Assembly (NCBI RefSeq): GCF_030730945.1
Contig: NZ_JAVAMS010000011.1
Location: 1 to 40,645, forward strand
Length of the DNA: 40,645 bases
Direction: 5' to 3'
From: Aurantiacibacter poecillastricola
GTDB taxonomy: Bacteria > Pseudomonadota > Alphaproteobacteria > Sphingomonadales > Sphingomonadaceae
Positions within the stretch are counted from its first letter, which is position 1; the number at the start of each line of letters is the position of its first letter. The notes under the pieces are model-generated. The model was not told where the DNA came from, did no database searches, and saw nothing but the letters and a program-made list of their open reading frames with translations. Position numbers and translations under genes: made by a program. Below are positions 1 through 8,408 of the stretch, piece by piece.

Positions 1-2433
1 ACTCAGGTCAAGGTCGAGTTCGGCCCGCTCTTCTGGCGATAGGCTATCGAGGCGGCGATCGAGAATGCTTTCTGCGGTAGACACGAGCTGGACGACGATG
101 GCCTTGTCCTGGTCGACATGGTCGTTGATCGCCGCGATCAAGGTCGGCAGCTTCATTGAAAGCAGCACCTGGTTGAAGAAGCGCTGCTTGGCACCTTCGA
201 AGCGCGAGCGCGCCGCAGCCTTCGCGCCGCTGTTCAGGGTATCGCCATCGAGGTCGTCGACGACGTTGGTAAGTGCCAATGCTTCTTCCATGTTCTGATG
301 GATGATCGCCCAGGCGTCAGCGTAGGTGTCGTAGATGCCGATTTGCTGGTCTGTCAGATCGTGCTTCAGCACTTCGTATTCGACACCGGCGAAGCTGAGT
401 GCGCGAGCCTGGTAAAGACCCAAAGCCTTCAGATCGCGCGAGACGAGTTCCATCGCGGCTATTCCGCCCGAACGGATCTGGCTGATGAAGTCCTCGCGGT
501 TGGAGAAGGCAGTGCCGGGACCCCACAGGCCGAGACGAACGGCATAGGCCAGATTGTTCACGTCCGATGCTCCGGTGGCAGAGGCGTAAAGGACGCGGGC
601 ATCCGGGAGGTGGTTCTGAAGGAGAACGCCTGCGATACCCTGCAGCGACCCTGCCTTGGCACCGCGGGCACCCTCCCCGCCGGCGACGCCGCCCATTTCA
701 TGGCTCTCGTCGAATGCGATGACGCCTTCGAAGTCGGTGCCTGCCCAGTCGAGGAGTTGCTTCAGGCGGGTTGCGTCCTGGCGCTGGCTGCGCAGCGTCG
801 GGTAGGTGACGAAAACGATGCCGTCGCGAAAAGGAAGTTCGTCATCGATCTTCCAGCTCGAAAGCGGTTGGATGTCCGCCGGAAGCCCGCCGATCGCGGA
901 CCAGTCGCGTCGGGCGTCTTCGAGAAGGCTTTCGTTCTTGGAGACCCAGATTGCCTGACGACGGCCCGCGAGCCAGTTGTCGAGGATGCAAGCGGCAACC
1001 TGCCGCCCCTTCCCCGCCCCGGTGCCATCGCCTAGGAAATAGCCCTTGCGATAGGCTCTGCCGTCTTCGGACAGCGAAAGCCCTACGCCTTCATCGGACG
1101 GGGTGAACTTGCCGGGGAGGAATTGCGTCCAGGCATTGCCGGCATAGATGATCGTCTCGAGCTGTGCCTCGGAGAGCTGTGCGTCTGTCAGGATGCGGTC
1201 GTGCAGACGCGGGACATAGTCCGGTACCGGGGCCGGAATCGAACCCATCGCGACGCTCTCGACCAGAGGCGTCGGGTGTTCGCGCGAGCCTTCGATATCG
1301 ATGCGACTGGGCCGATAGGGAACGTAGACCCCTGATTGCGTACCGAGCGCGCGCGGGGCTTCAAGTTTGGTGTATTCCACGGGCACGATCTCGCGGACCG
1401 AGATCTTGCGGTCGACCCGCGGCGTCGTCCGCGGCTTGGCGCGCATCGACTTGAAGAGGCTGGTCGCCTTCGGCTTGGGCTGCGGGGGCACCGATGTGCG
1501 CTCGCAGAGAACCGTTGTTCGTTTTACGACGGGAAGACAGTCTGCAAGTTCGCGGACGGTATCGCGCGCGATAATCGATGGTTTCGAGTTCCCCGGCGTC
1601 TTGTCGATCACCATCAATCGCACGGCCACGCTGGTGCCCTGCTTGTGATAGCATTTCGCGAGCCTGGCGGAGGTCTGGACGGTGCAGTTCGCAAAGGTCT
1701 CCTCGTAGATTCGGATCATTTTGGCGCTGGTAGTGAACCAGTCGGGCATGATCGCCACTACCCGGCCGCCGGGACTGGCCTTCGAGAGCGCGGCCCGCAG
1801 ATGGCGGAGCGCGGCGTATTCATCGACGCCTCTGCCCTGCGAACGGGAGAACGGCGGGTTCATGAGGATCAGCGTCGGCCGCAGTTCGGGCGCGGCCAGC
1901 GAAGTCAGCATGGCGCCGTCGAAGCCGGTGATGGTCGCGCCAGTGAAAAGGAGTTTCAGTTTCTCGCGCCGACGCCGATCGAGCTCGTTGAGGTGCAGTT
2001 CCTCGACGCTCGGCAACATGGTGACGAGTGAGCCGTGACCGGCACTCGGCTCGAGGACGATATCGCTGCTCCGAGGCTGCGCGGCGATCACGGCCAAGGC
2101 TGCCAGGTCCGCCGGAGTCGAAAACTGCTGGAAGCGGATCTGATCCTCGCTTCTGACGGTTTGGGTCGGGAGGGACTCGACCAGGTCGGAGATCGAAGGG
2201 ATGTCCGCGCGCACGATGGGCCCAAGGCTGGTCAGGTGAAGTGCAAGCCCGGCTTCCAGAAGGTCGTAGGCATCGCGCTGGGTCCATGTCCCGTTCGCCG
2301 ATGTGCAGCCGTGCAGCTCCTCCATCGTCTCGAAGAGTCTCTTTTTCGAAAGACACGCATTGCCGATATCAGCAGCCACGGTTTCGATCGCGTTTTTGAG
2401 GCGCTGTTCGGAAATGTCGAATAGGTCGGTCAC
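1..2433 (-). CDS. Strawberry-notch-type helicase with N-terminal adenine methyltransferase-like domain (3' end beyond window)
   Basis: Reading the minus strand from GTG at 2433 gives 811 codons without a stop, so the C-terminus lies outside the window. An AGGAG ribosome site sits 8 bases upstream of the GTG. Residues about 127-134 (EPSAGHG) and NPPF at 192-195 are motifs I and IV of N6-adenine methyltransferases. Residues 468-476 (GDGTGAGKG) form a Walker A loop and DESH at 575-578 is the DExH box. The following ARVLYASATGASD stretch is typical of strawberry-notch-like superfamily 2 proteins. Such fusions are common on alphaproteobacterial plasmids and phages, but their role is not settled; DNA modification or remodelling is an inference. 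It lies 64 bases downstream of the Toprim gene and may share its transcript. Confidence 0.85.
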   Translation of the reverse strand, partial: MTDLFDISEQRLKNAIETVAADIGNACLSKKRLFETMEELHGCTSANGTWTQRDAYDLLEAGLALHLTSLGPIVRADIPSISDLVESLPTQTVRSEDQIRFQQFSTPADLAALAVIAAQPRSSDIVLEPSAGHGSLVTMLPSVEELHLNELDRRRREKLKLLFTGATITGFDGAMLTSLAAPELRPTLILMNPPFSRSQGRGVDEYAALRHLRAALSKASPGGRVVAIMPDWFTTSAKMIRIYEETFANCTVQTSARLAKCYHKQGTSVAVRLMVIDKTPGNSKPSIIARDTVRELADCLPVVKRTTVLCERTSVPPQPKPKATSLFKSMRAKPRTTPRVDRKISVREIVPVEYTKLEAPRALGTQSGVYVPYRPSRIDIEGSREHPTPLVESVAMGSIPAPVPDYVPRLHDRILTDAQLSEAQLETIIYAGNAWTQFLPGKFTPSDEGVGLSLSEDGRAYRKGYFLGDGTGAGKGRQVAACILDNWLAGRRQAIWVSKNESLLEDARRDWSAIGGLPADIQPLSSWKIDDELPFRDGIVFVTYPTLRSQRQDATRLKQLLDWAGTDFEGVIAFDESHEMGGVAGGEGARGAKAGSLQGIAGVLLQNHLPDARVLYASATGASDVNNLAYAVRLGLWGPGTAFSNREDFISQIRSGGIAAMELVSRDLKALGLYQARALSFAGVEYEVLKHDLTDQQIGIYDTYADAWAIIHQNMEEALALTNVVDDLDGDTLNSGAKAAARSRFEGAKQRFFNQVLLSMKLPTLIAAINDHVDQDKAIVVQLVSTAESILDRRLDSLSPEERAELDLDLS

Positions 2434-2497
2434 GGTCTGCTCCTGATGCTGATCCGCAACCAATCCTCCCCCTCCCCTCCTCTGTTCTTCGAAGCCT

Positions 2498-3337
2498 TTA
2501 TGCGCCGGCGTTTTCGTTGACCTCCGCCCAGTCGGCCGCGGCTCGTGGGGGCGGATCGCGAAGCACGCGGCGCTCCGGAGTCTCGTGCGCCGCGACGGCT
2601 GCAAGCGCCGCCAGCCTTCCTGCCCGGTTGTTGTCCTCGGCTATTACGAGAGTTGCCACCCCGTCCGGGATGCGGACCAGAGGCAATCGCTCGGCCCCCA
2701 GCGTGCTCCAGCACGGCGTGCCTTTCAGCTTCGTATAGGCGGCGGCATCCTCCATGCTTTCCGCCAGAGCGAGTGTGGTGCCCTTCATGATTGGCGACCA
2801 GGCCGCCATGCCCGGTCGTCCGAGCATGTATTTACCCTTATGTGACAGTCCTCCCGGACCGAGCGCGATGCGCTGGATGGCCTTGATCTTCGTCCCTTCC
2901 CGCACGGCCACAATCAGGGCCGGCCTGAACACGGCATTCGGCTTGCGGCCGAACGGGCATCGTGCGTGATAGCGCAAATCTCTCAAGGACTGAGGAAGGT
3001 TGCGTGATCGCAGATAGGCTTCTGCAAGCGTTCCTTTGATTTCGGTAGCCTGGTCCCAGATGCGCCGCGCATTCTGCGTCGATGCACCCGTTCGATACTC
3101 GGGCGTTGGCGAATTGAAGACCGGTCTGGTTCGTGAGAGTTCGCGAAGAACGTCTTCACTGCGACACCCGGCGAAGCAATGGACCAGTAGTCCGCGATTA
3201 CCCTGCCGGATGGAAAGCGACGCCTTTTCGTCGGCATGGGCGGGACAGCGGCACATGGCATACGAACCGTGCCACCGCCCCTTCAAGCCGGCGACGAGAT
3301 CAATGGTTTCCTTGGTAGGCTTGAGAGCGGTAAGCAT
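2498..3337 (-). CDS. CHC2-type zinc finger and Toprim domain protein (primase-like)
   Basis: This 279-residue protein starts with a DnaG-like zinc finger: C31, H34, C54 and C58 in CRCPAH and LVHCFAGC. A Toprim-like region follows, with E193 in LALAESMEDA and an acidic pair E234-D235 in LVIAEDNN. The middle (about 85-180) resembles the DUF7146 linker of plasmid Toprim proteins. The family is primase-related and probably acts in plasmid or phage DNA replication. The usual Toprim DxD is replaced by EDN, so activity is uncertain. It is followed on the same strand by the helicase/methyltransferase gene, a pairing often seen in alphaproteobacterial mobile DNA. Confidence 0.8.
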   Translation of the reverse strand: MLTALKPTKETIDLVAGLKGRWHGSYAMCRCPAHADEKASLSIRQGNRGLLVHCFAGCRSEDVLRELSRTRPVFNSPTPEYRTGASTQNARRIWDQATEIKGTLAEAYLRSRNLPQSLRDLRYHARCPFGRKPNAVFRPALIVAVREGTKIKAIQRIALGPGGLSHKGKYMLGRPGMAAWSPIMKGTTLALAESMEDAAAYTKLKGTPCWSTLGAERLPLVRIPDGVATLVIAEDNNRAGRLAALAAVAAHETPERRVLRDPPPRAAADWAEVNENAGA

Positions 3338-3442
3338 GTGACATCAACCTTAAATCCATCCGCTCTCCCCCCTCCCCCTCCTCGGTCTAGGCGGCACTGA
3401 GGGGTTCGATATGGCAGGCCGGCCAGTCAGGATAATGTTGGA

Positions 3443-4465
3443 TTACATGACCCATTCCGCCCTGCGGCCGAGCATGCCTCTCAGGCGACCGATATCGGAG
3501 CCGAGTTGATCTCGGATGCTTGCTGTCGCGAGGGCACTGAGTGTCTTTCGGCTCTGCTTATCGATCCGGTCGAGGCCTAGGTCTCGCATTTGATCCGGAG
3601 AAGCAATCGCATCGATGCGCAGATAATTCGAACCGAGCAGCGCGCGGCTTTCATTGAGAGCCAACCGTTGTTGCGCATCGAGAGTTAGTTCGAAAAGCCG
3701 CTTGGCACCTGTCACGTAGCCCGTTCCGGATGGCGGGCGGATGCGCCGGCCTGCAATGGTTTCGACCGTGCCAAGACTGAGGACATGGATATCCTCTCTG
3801 CGAAAGCCCGCTTGAAGGCCATCCGAAATGGCCAAGAGATCGGGCGCATTGGCAATGAGCCCGCCATCTACAAAATTCTCATCGCCGATAGCGTGTTCGG
3901 GGAAATAGGTCGGTGCGGCCGAAGTGGCGAGAGCGGCATCAACAAGCGTCAGGTTTTGATCGCTGGACGATGTGCGGAACACCGCCGCGGCATCGGTAGT
4001 CGCATTAACGCTGGGAATGAGGAGCGATGGGCCTGCGTCGGTCATTGTGAGTTTCTCGCCGGGGTCATTGAGAATCGTCTTGATTGTCTCTCTCAGGCCG
4101 TCATTCGAATATCGGTGGCGAAAAGCCGGTAGCGACAGGCGCGGAATCTTTAGACCCAATATCCGATTGGTCTTGGGAAAGATTGCGCTGCCGTGTTTTT
4201 CGAAAGACAGCCGCAATGAATGGGCTGGGATCCCCGCGGCCAAACCAATTGCAAGGATACCGCCGATCGAGGTTCCGGCGATCAGATCAAAGCATTCGCG
4301 AAGTTGTTTTCCGGCCCGTCGTTCGAGCTCTTCGAGCAGGATTGCGGTGTATAGCCCGCGATATCCTCCTCCGGACAGGCATAGCGCCTGATATCGCCCG
4401 CCAGCTTCGAATGGCCCGCCCTCGGGCATGACCAATTGATCTTCTGGATCCTGTCCTTTGGTCAC
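3443..4465 (-). CDS. Patatin-like phospholipase, third gene of an antitoxin/PIN-like/lipase operon
   Basis: The 340-residue protein has the full patatin signature: oxyanion loop GGGYRG at 32-37, nucleophile motif GTSIG at 64-68 (Ser66) and the dyad aspartate D200 in VDGG. No signal peptide is seen, so it should be a cytosolic acyl hydrolase acting on membrane lipids. The N-terminal LSGGGYRGLYT style resembles CapV-type phospholipases of CBASS defence, but no cyclic nucleotide synthase is nearby. Its GTG start overlaps the stop of the upstream PIN-like gene by 4 bases (GTGA, 4462-4465), which implies translational coupling. The inferred job is the membrane-damaging effector of a plasmid stability or defence cassette; this is not proven. 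Confidence 0.88.
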   Translation of the reverse strand: MTKGQDPEDQLVMPEGGPFEAGGRYQALCLSGGGYRGLYTAILLEELERRAGKQLRECFDLIAGTSIGGILAIGLAAGIPAHSLRLSFEKHGSAIFPKTNRILGLKIPRLSLPAFRHRYSNDGLRETIKTILNDPGEKLTMTDAGPSLLIPSVNATTDAAAVFRTSSSDQNLTLVDAALATSAAPTYFPEHAIGDENFVDGGLIANAPDLLAISDGLQAGFRREDIHVLSLGTVETIAGRRIRPPSGTGYVTGAKRLFELTLDAQQRLALNESRALLGSNYLRIDAIASPDQMRDLGLDRIDKQSRKTLSALATASIRDQLGSDIGRLRGMLGRRAEWVM

Positions 4466-4917
4466 GGATGTTCGACCAATAGCCGGGCGATCTTCTCGTG
4501 ATAGGGCTGCGGAGCCTCTACAAGAGTACCGCTTCGCGCCAGCGCGGTCGCCACGACCATGCGACCGGTCGCCCCTAGCGGCACTTCGCGCTCGGGGTGA
4601 CCTGAATTGCGAACGATGTATGGCAAGTCGGCGTCCGCTAGCTCGGCCCAGATGCGCGCGGCCTCGCCTTCGAATGGCACCACGCCCTCATGCTCGCGGT
4701 TCTTGCCAGTGACGGTGGCCTCAATGCGCCGCAAAGCGCGCATCAGTTTCTCTCTCTCGGATGCCGACGAGAGCTTGCCGATATAGCGCTGAGCCTGCCC
4801 GATCGAAACGACGCTAATTTCCACCGATCCTGCCGGTGCGGTAGTCATCCATTGCGTGCCGGGAGATTGTTTGCCGAGGATGTCCAACAGGACTTGCGTC
4901 GAGAGCAGATACAGCAC
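4462..4917 (-). CDS. PIN-domain-like protein lacking the acidic active-site residues
   Basis: The 151-residue protein (GTG start) lines up with VapC-type PIN toxins: LYLLSTQVLLDIL at the N-terminus, ISVVSIGQAQRYIGKL at 34-49, and GRMVVATALARSGTLVE at 118-134. The four places where VapC has its metal-binding acids are changed: S6 instead of Asp, Q41 instead of Glu, G118 instead of Asp, and P136/Y139 in the last motif. A working ribonuclease is therefore unlikely; a regulatory or bridging role between the antitoxin-like gene (8 bases upstream) and the lipase (4-base overlap) is an inference. The family assignment rests on motif spacing only. Confidence 0.65.
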   Translation of the reverse strand: MLYLLSTQVLLDILGKQSPGTQWMTTAPAGSVEISVVSIGQAQRYIGKLSSASEREKLMRALRRIEATVTGKNREHEGVVPFEGEAARIWAELADADLPYIVRNSGHPEREVPLGATGRMVVATALARSGTLVEAPQPYHEKIARLLVEHP

Positions 4918-4925
4918 GCTGGCCG

Positions 4926-5315
4926 CTAAGCCTCTTCAGCCATCACTGCAGTTCCAAAGACAAGGCCCTCATCGTCGAGGGGATCCTGATCTTCCACCAT
5001 TGCCACCTCGAGCGCTTCGAAACCCGACATTTCAAGCTGGTCGGCAAAGCTCATACTCTGGTGAACCGATTCAATGAGAGCGGCGAGACTATCGAGTGAA
5101 ACCAAGACGTTTTGTGATCCGGCGGTTGCGACCAGTTGAACGCCCCCCTCGCTAACCTCGCGGTTGATGGCGCTGAACCGATCCCTGAATGCCCGGACCG
5201 CAAGAGGCTCGCCACCCGAAAGTCGACTTAAGGTCCCCATCAATGCGTCTTTGAGACGTGCGCTGTCTCGTACAGGCAGATCGCGAATAGCGGCAATCAG
5301 ATCTATATTTGTCAC
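4926..5315 (-). CDS. Phd/YefM-like antitoxin candidate
   Basis: The chosen start is GTG at 5315 because AAGGAG lies 6 bases upstream; a longer TTG-started frame would overlap the promoter. The 129-residue product has a region at about 45-87 with the Phd/YefM pattern, ending VLVSLDSLAALIES, which resembles the beta strand and helix that precede the toxin-binding tail in that family. The C-terminal 40 residues are strongly acidic, as expected for a toxin-neutralising tail. It is the first gene of an operon with the PIN-like and patatin genes. Two palindromes in its promoter suggest autoregulation. Family membership is plausible but not certain. Confidence 0.6.
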   Translation of the reverse strand: MTNIDLIAAIRDLPVRDSARLKDALMGTLSRLSGGEPLAVRAFRDRFSAINREVSEGGVQLVATAGSQNVLVSLDSLAALIESVHQSMSFADQLEMSGFEALEVAMVEDQDPLDDEGLVFGTAVMAEEA

Positions 5316-5334
5316 GGCTATCTCCTTGGGAGAG

Positions 5335-5376
5335 GAAATAGCGCCGTGGCCACGCTTTGTCAATATGTGTGGCCAC
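5335..5376 (-). promoter_or_regulatory. Promoter with twin GTGGCCAC palindromes upstream of the antitoxin-like operon
   Basis: On the minus strand TTGACA (5363-5358) is followed after exactly 17 bases by TATTTC (5340-5335), a good -35 with a fair -10. The palindrome GTGGCCAC occurs at 5346-5353, inside the spacer, and again at 5369-5376, just upstream of the -35. Centres are 23 bases apart, about two helical turns. This is the arrangement of a self-repressed toxin-antitoxin promoter. It sits in the gap between the repA stop and the GTG at 5315. Confidence 0.7.
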
Positions 5377-5387
5377 GAAGACGGGAG

Positions 5388-6677
5388 TCAGCAGGGCTTT
5401 CGGCGCTTGGCGTAGGAGGTCACGAAGCTTTCCCAAACTCTCAACCATTCCTTTTCTGTGCGCTTGCGCGAGACGTCGGGGAAGCCGCGTCGAAACTCCC
5501 CGGCCATCAAGTCGACATCCCAAGGCGCCCCTTTGTCCCGGCCGATTCTCAGGAACGCCTCTTCGCGTTTGCCATACTGAAGTGAGCCGCTCGGAAAAGC
5601 TAGCAAGTCTTCGACCGTCTGCTTTGCCGTATTCGGGCCTTTGGTCTTGGCCCCCTCCCCTCCCCGCTTCTTGCGAGGCTCCACGCCAACAAGGCGCAAG
5701 TGCGTGCCGACAAGTTTTTTCTCGAGCGGGGCGGGTGATGGATGAAGCACAACCTTGCGACCAGACACATCGATGTTGGCATTGGGGTAGACCGAAGAGA
5801 CCAGTTGCATCGTCTCGCGGACGGTCTGCCTGAATCGCTTGCTGTCCGCTGCGTTGCCCAGATGCTTCGCAAGTTGATCCCAGGATATCGCCTGTCCGCG
5901 ACCGGCGGTAACCCGCGGCAAGCGGTAGGCAAGATAAGTGTAGAGGTCGAGCGCCGTAGGCGTGCCCTTCAACTCGCGGATTGCGACCTCATTAAGCGGG
6001 ACCGCGTGCTCTACCAGATGTTGGTAGAAGACTTCGGACATACGAATTTCGCGCGCGAAGGCACCGTCTTTGTCGAGCGAGCCCGCATATTCGTTGGAGA
6101 TCTTTACGTCACGCACAGCGAAGGCGTTCTGGTCAGTTTCTCCTCCGTCCCAGCGAATTTGCCATTCGCAGGCGAGTAGGCGATCGACCTGTTGTTTCAT
6201 GAGATTGGCCGTACCGCGGGGACCATACGAAATTGTCTGATAGCCGAGCCGCCGCATCCAGTCGGTGAAATTTCGACCAAGGAACACGTCGCGCGAACGC
6301 TGCTGCACTGCCTGAGAAAGAATATAGATAAGTGCGACGCGCGGGTAAGAGCCAAAGGGTACGCCAAGGCTCTTCATCACACGCTTGCCATCGACGTCCT
6401 GGAGAACCGGCCGGGGATTGATCGCCAATGCATAGCGTCCGTCTTCACGAATGATCGGCTCGAATTCGTTTTTCGGGCGCTTGGTCGGAAGAGACATCGC
6501 GCACAGCGCGGAATGCAAGAACGCGGGAACCGGTTCCTCGTCCTGTACTCGCAGAAATGCGTCAAGCGTCAGCTGCGTACCGGCATACTCTGCGAGCTCA
6601 CGCACCTCGTCGGCCCCGCCGGAAAGCATGGCGAGTGCGTATTGGTGCCCGAGCGGTGTCCTGTCATCCTGCGTCAT
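5388..6677 (-). CDS. repA: Plasmid replication initiator RepA
   Basis: The ATG at 6677 is preceded by GAAGGGG and gives 429 residues; an upstream TTG would add 15 residues without a better ribosome site. Segments such as FGSYPRVALIYILSQAV, SLGVPFG and ALDLYTYLAYRLPR are characteristic of the RepA_C family of initiators found on alphaproteobacterial plasmids. The protein should bind the iterons just upstream (6912-7114) to open the origin. One inverted iteron at 6793-6806 lies about 115 bases upstream of the start and may be the operator for self-repression. The C-terminus is rich in Lys and Arg. parA diverges from it across the origin. Confidence 0.88.
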   Translation of the reverse strand: MTQDDRTPLGHQYALAMLSGGADEVRELAEYAGTQLTLDAFLRVQDEEPVPAFLHSALCAMSLPTKRPKNEFEPIIREDGRYALAINPRPVLQDVDGKRVMKSLGVPFGSYPRVALIYILSQAVQQRSRDVFLGRNFTDWMRRLGYQTISYGPRGTANLMKQQVDRLLACEWQIRWDGGETDQNAFAVRDVKISNEYAGSLDKDGAFAREIRMSEVFYQHLVEHAVPLNEVAIRELKGTPTALDLYTYLAYRLPRVTAGRGQAISWDQLAKHLGNAADSKRFRQTVRETMQLVSSVYPNANIDVSGRKVVLHPSPAPLEKKLVGTHLRLVGVEPRKKRGGEGAKTKGPNTAKQTVEDLLAFPSGSLQYGKREEAFLRIGRDKGAPWDVDLMAGEFRRGFPDVSRKRTEKEWLRVWESFVTSYAKRRKPC

Positions 6678-6779
6678 CGTCCCCTTCCCCGATTCGCCGG
6701 GTTGTGGTGCTGCGATCAACAACAGGGTTGGATGGGCAAATCAACCCTTTTGGCGATTTTTGCGCAATTCTGGCGGTCA

Positions 6780-7130
6780 AACCTGCAAATCCACCGATGA
6801 TCTCGGGTCCGTTCGGCGTTCGCAGCGATCTTTCCGAAACGAAATCACAAAATGAAAACGATTTGCGAATCGGATTCGGAGAAGGAGATTCTTATTAAGT
6901 AGGTATGTGCTCCGAGATCATCGGTTCGAAAGCACCGAGATCATTGTATTTTGGCACCTAGGTCATCGGTTGCGCTCGCAGATCATCGGTACTTGTCCAC
7001 AAGTACCCCACCCTGCCCTACCCGCGGGTTTGTGCCGCCGAAAGAGCTCGTAGATCATCGGTCATTCGCAAACCCGATGCTAGTTCCGGCCCAAATGGCT
7101 CGGAGATCATCGGTGAGGTTGTAGGTATTT
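6780..7130. other. Probable replication origin (oriV)
   Basis: This gene-free stretch between repA and parA holds the iteron array, an AT-rich segment at about 6841-6900 suitable for melting, and a DnaA-box-like TTGTCCACA at 6993-7001 (one change from TTATCCACA) set in a larger palindrome ACTTGTCCACAAGT. The combination of initiator gene, iterons, AT-rich tract and DnaA box is the classic layout of an iteron plasmid origin. The polarity of GGGNAGGG motifs in the window also switches between 7018 and 9332, next to this point. Confidence 0.8.
6912..7114 (+). repeat. Iterons, core AGATCATCGGT
   Basis: Direct copies of the 14-mer CCGAGATCATCGGT-type repeat lie at 6912-6925, 6935-6948 (degenerate 3' end), 6957-6970 (AGGTCATCGGT), 6977-6990, 7049-7062 and 7101-7114. 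The first four are 20-23 bases apart, so they face the same side of the helix. Two more copies are in the opposite direction: 6793-6806 upstream of repA and 7244-7257 inside the 5' part of parA. They are expected RepA binding sites. Confidence 0.85.
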
Positions 7131-7198
7131 TGGCCAAGTCGTTGCCGAAATCTTCAACTGGGTCTATTTCTTTCCGAGACTTCCAACGAGGACAGCAG

Positions 7199-8407
7199 AT
7201 GGCGACCCAAATTTCTGACACAGCGAGCTCGGAGAACACGGCGACCGATGATCTCCGTTCCCTTCACCGTAAGTCGTTGGCGATCCTTAAACGGCTGCAG
7301 ACGCACGCTATGGATCCCGAGACCGGTGAAAAAGCTGGCCCCACCTATTCCATCTCTAAGGCTGCCGAACTGGTCGATCGGACCGCCTCGGCGATACGCG
7401 AGGCCGAACGCGATGGCCGGCTGCCTGAACGCGAGCGAACACCTTCGGGTCATCGCCTGCCCTATAATCTTGCCGAGCTCGATCACATGCGGGAGGTCTT
7501 CGACACCCGGCCTTGGCGAGAGCCTGAGGATATGCCGGCCATCATTTCGGTATCGAACTTCAAGGGCGGTGTCGGCAAATCCACGATTGCCGTGCATCTG
7601 GCCCAGCATTTTTCAATAAAGGGTTATCGAACGCTGCTGGTGGATTGTGACAGCCAGGCAAGTTCGACCATGATGTTCGGTTACCGGCCCGATATTGATC
7701 TCGGCGAGAATGATACTCTTTACGGACACTTCCATGACCCGGAATTGCTCGGTGTGCGTTCGATCATCCGCAAGACGCATTTTCATGGCCTCGATCTGCT
7801 TCCGTCAAACCTGAAGCTATACAATCTGGAATATGAAATCGCGGCGCATCTCGCGCAGACCCGAAGCTTCGACGTAATCGATCTTATCTCGCAAGCTATC
7901 GGTGAAGTGGTGCACGACTATGACGTTGTGATCATGGACCCACCGCCAGCCTTGGGCATGGTTTCCATGGCAGTCTTGCAGGCCGCAAACGCGATGGTGA
8001 TTCCAATGCCGCCGAGCGTGATCGACTTCTCGTCGACGGTCTCCTTCGTCGACATGGCCCGAACCACGATGGAACAACTTGAGCAGCTTGGGGGTAGGGC
8101 GCGCCCCGCCTATAATTTTATCCGCGTCGTTGCGAGCCGCGTCGACGAGAACAAGTCGATGCATCGCGAATTGCTGGCTATGATGCGTGATGTTTTCGGC
8201 GGCTCGATGCTCACATCGATCATGCCGACCAGCGCGGAAATCGACAATGCGAGCTCTCGTCTGAAAACAGTTTTCGAGCTCGATCGACCGGTGACTTCGC
8301 GTGACGTGCACATGCGCTGCCTCAAATATCTCACCGCGGTTTGCGACGACATTGAGCATGATGTTGTCGCGTCTTGGGCGAGTCGGTACGGGGAGGGCGC
8401 GATCTGA
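7199..8407 (+). CDS. parA: Plasmid partition ATPase ParA
   Basis: ATG at 7199 with GAGGACA upstream gives 402 residues; an earlier TTG would extend into the last iteron spacer. Residues 48-95 (SISKAAELVDRTASAIREAE and on) form a MerR-like helix-turn-helix, typical of ParA proteins that also repress their own operon. KGGVGKST at 122-129 is the deviant Walker A motif and VVIMDPPPALG is Walker B. It moves plasmid copies over the nucleoid together with ParB. An inverted iteron at 7244-7257 lies within the coding region, so RepA binding might dampen parA. parB follows after 179 bases that contain the parS-like sites. Confidence 0.93.
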   Translation: MATQISDTASSENTATDDLRSLHRKSLAILKRLQTHAMDPETGEKAGPTYSISKAAELVDRTASAIREAERDGRLPERERTPSGHRLPYNLAELDHMREVFDTRPWREPEDMPAIISVSNFKGGVGKSTIAVHLAQHFSIKGYRTLLVDCDSQASSTMMFGYRPDIDLGENDTLYGHFHDPELLGVRSIIRKTHFHGLDLLPSNLKLYNLEYEIAAHLAQTRSFDVIDLISQAIGEVVHDYDVVIMDPPPALGMVSMAVLQAANAMVIPMPPSVIDFSSTVSFVDMARTTMEQLEQLGGRARPAYNFIRVVASRVDENKSMHRELLAMMRDVFGGSMLTSIMPTSAEIDNASSRLKTVFELDRPVTSRDVHMRCLKYLTAVCDDIEHDVVASWASRYGEGAI

Positions 8408-8408
8408 T

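Noticed and set aside
298..1035. 245-codon plus-strand open frame
   Set aside because: Antisense to the strawberry-notch helicase; the minus strand shows Walker A and DESH motifs.
5316..5363. TTG-started extension of the antitoxin-like gene
   Set aside because: The TTG is the first codon-length part of the -35 box TTGACA; the GTG at 5315 has a strong ribosome site.
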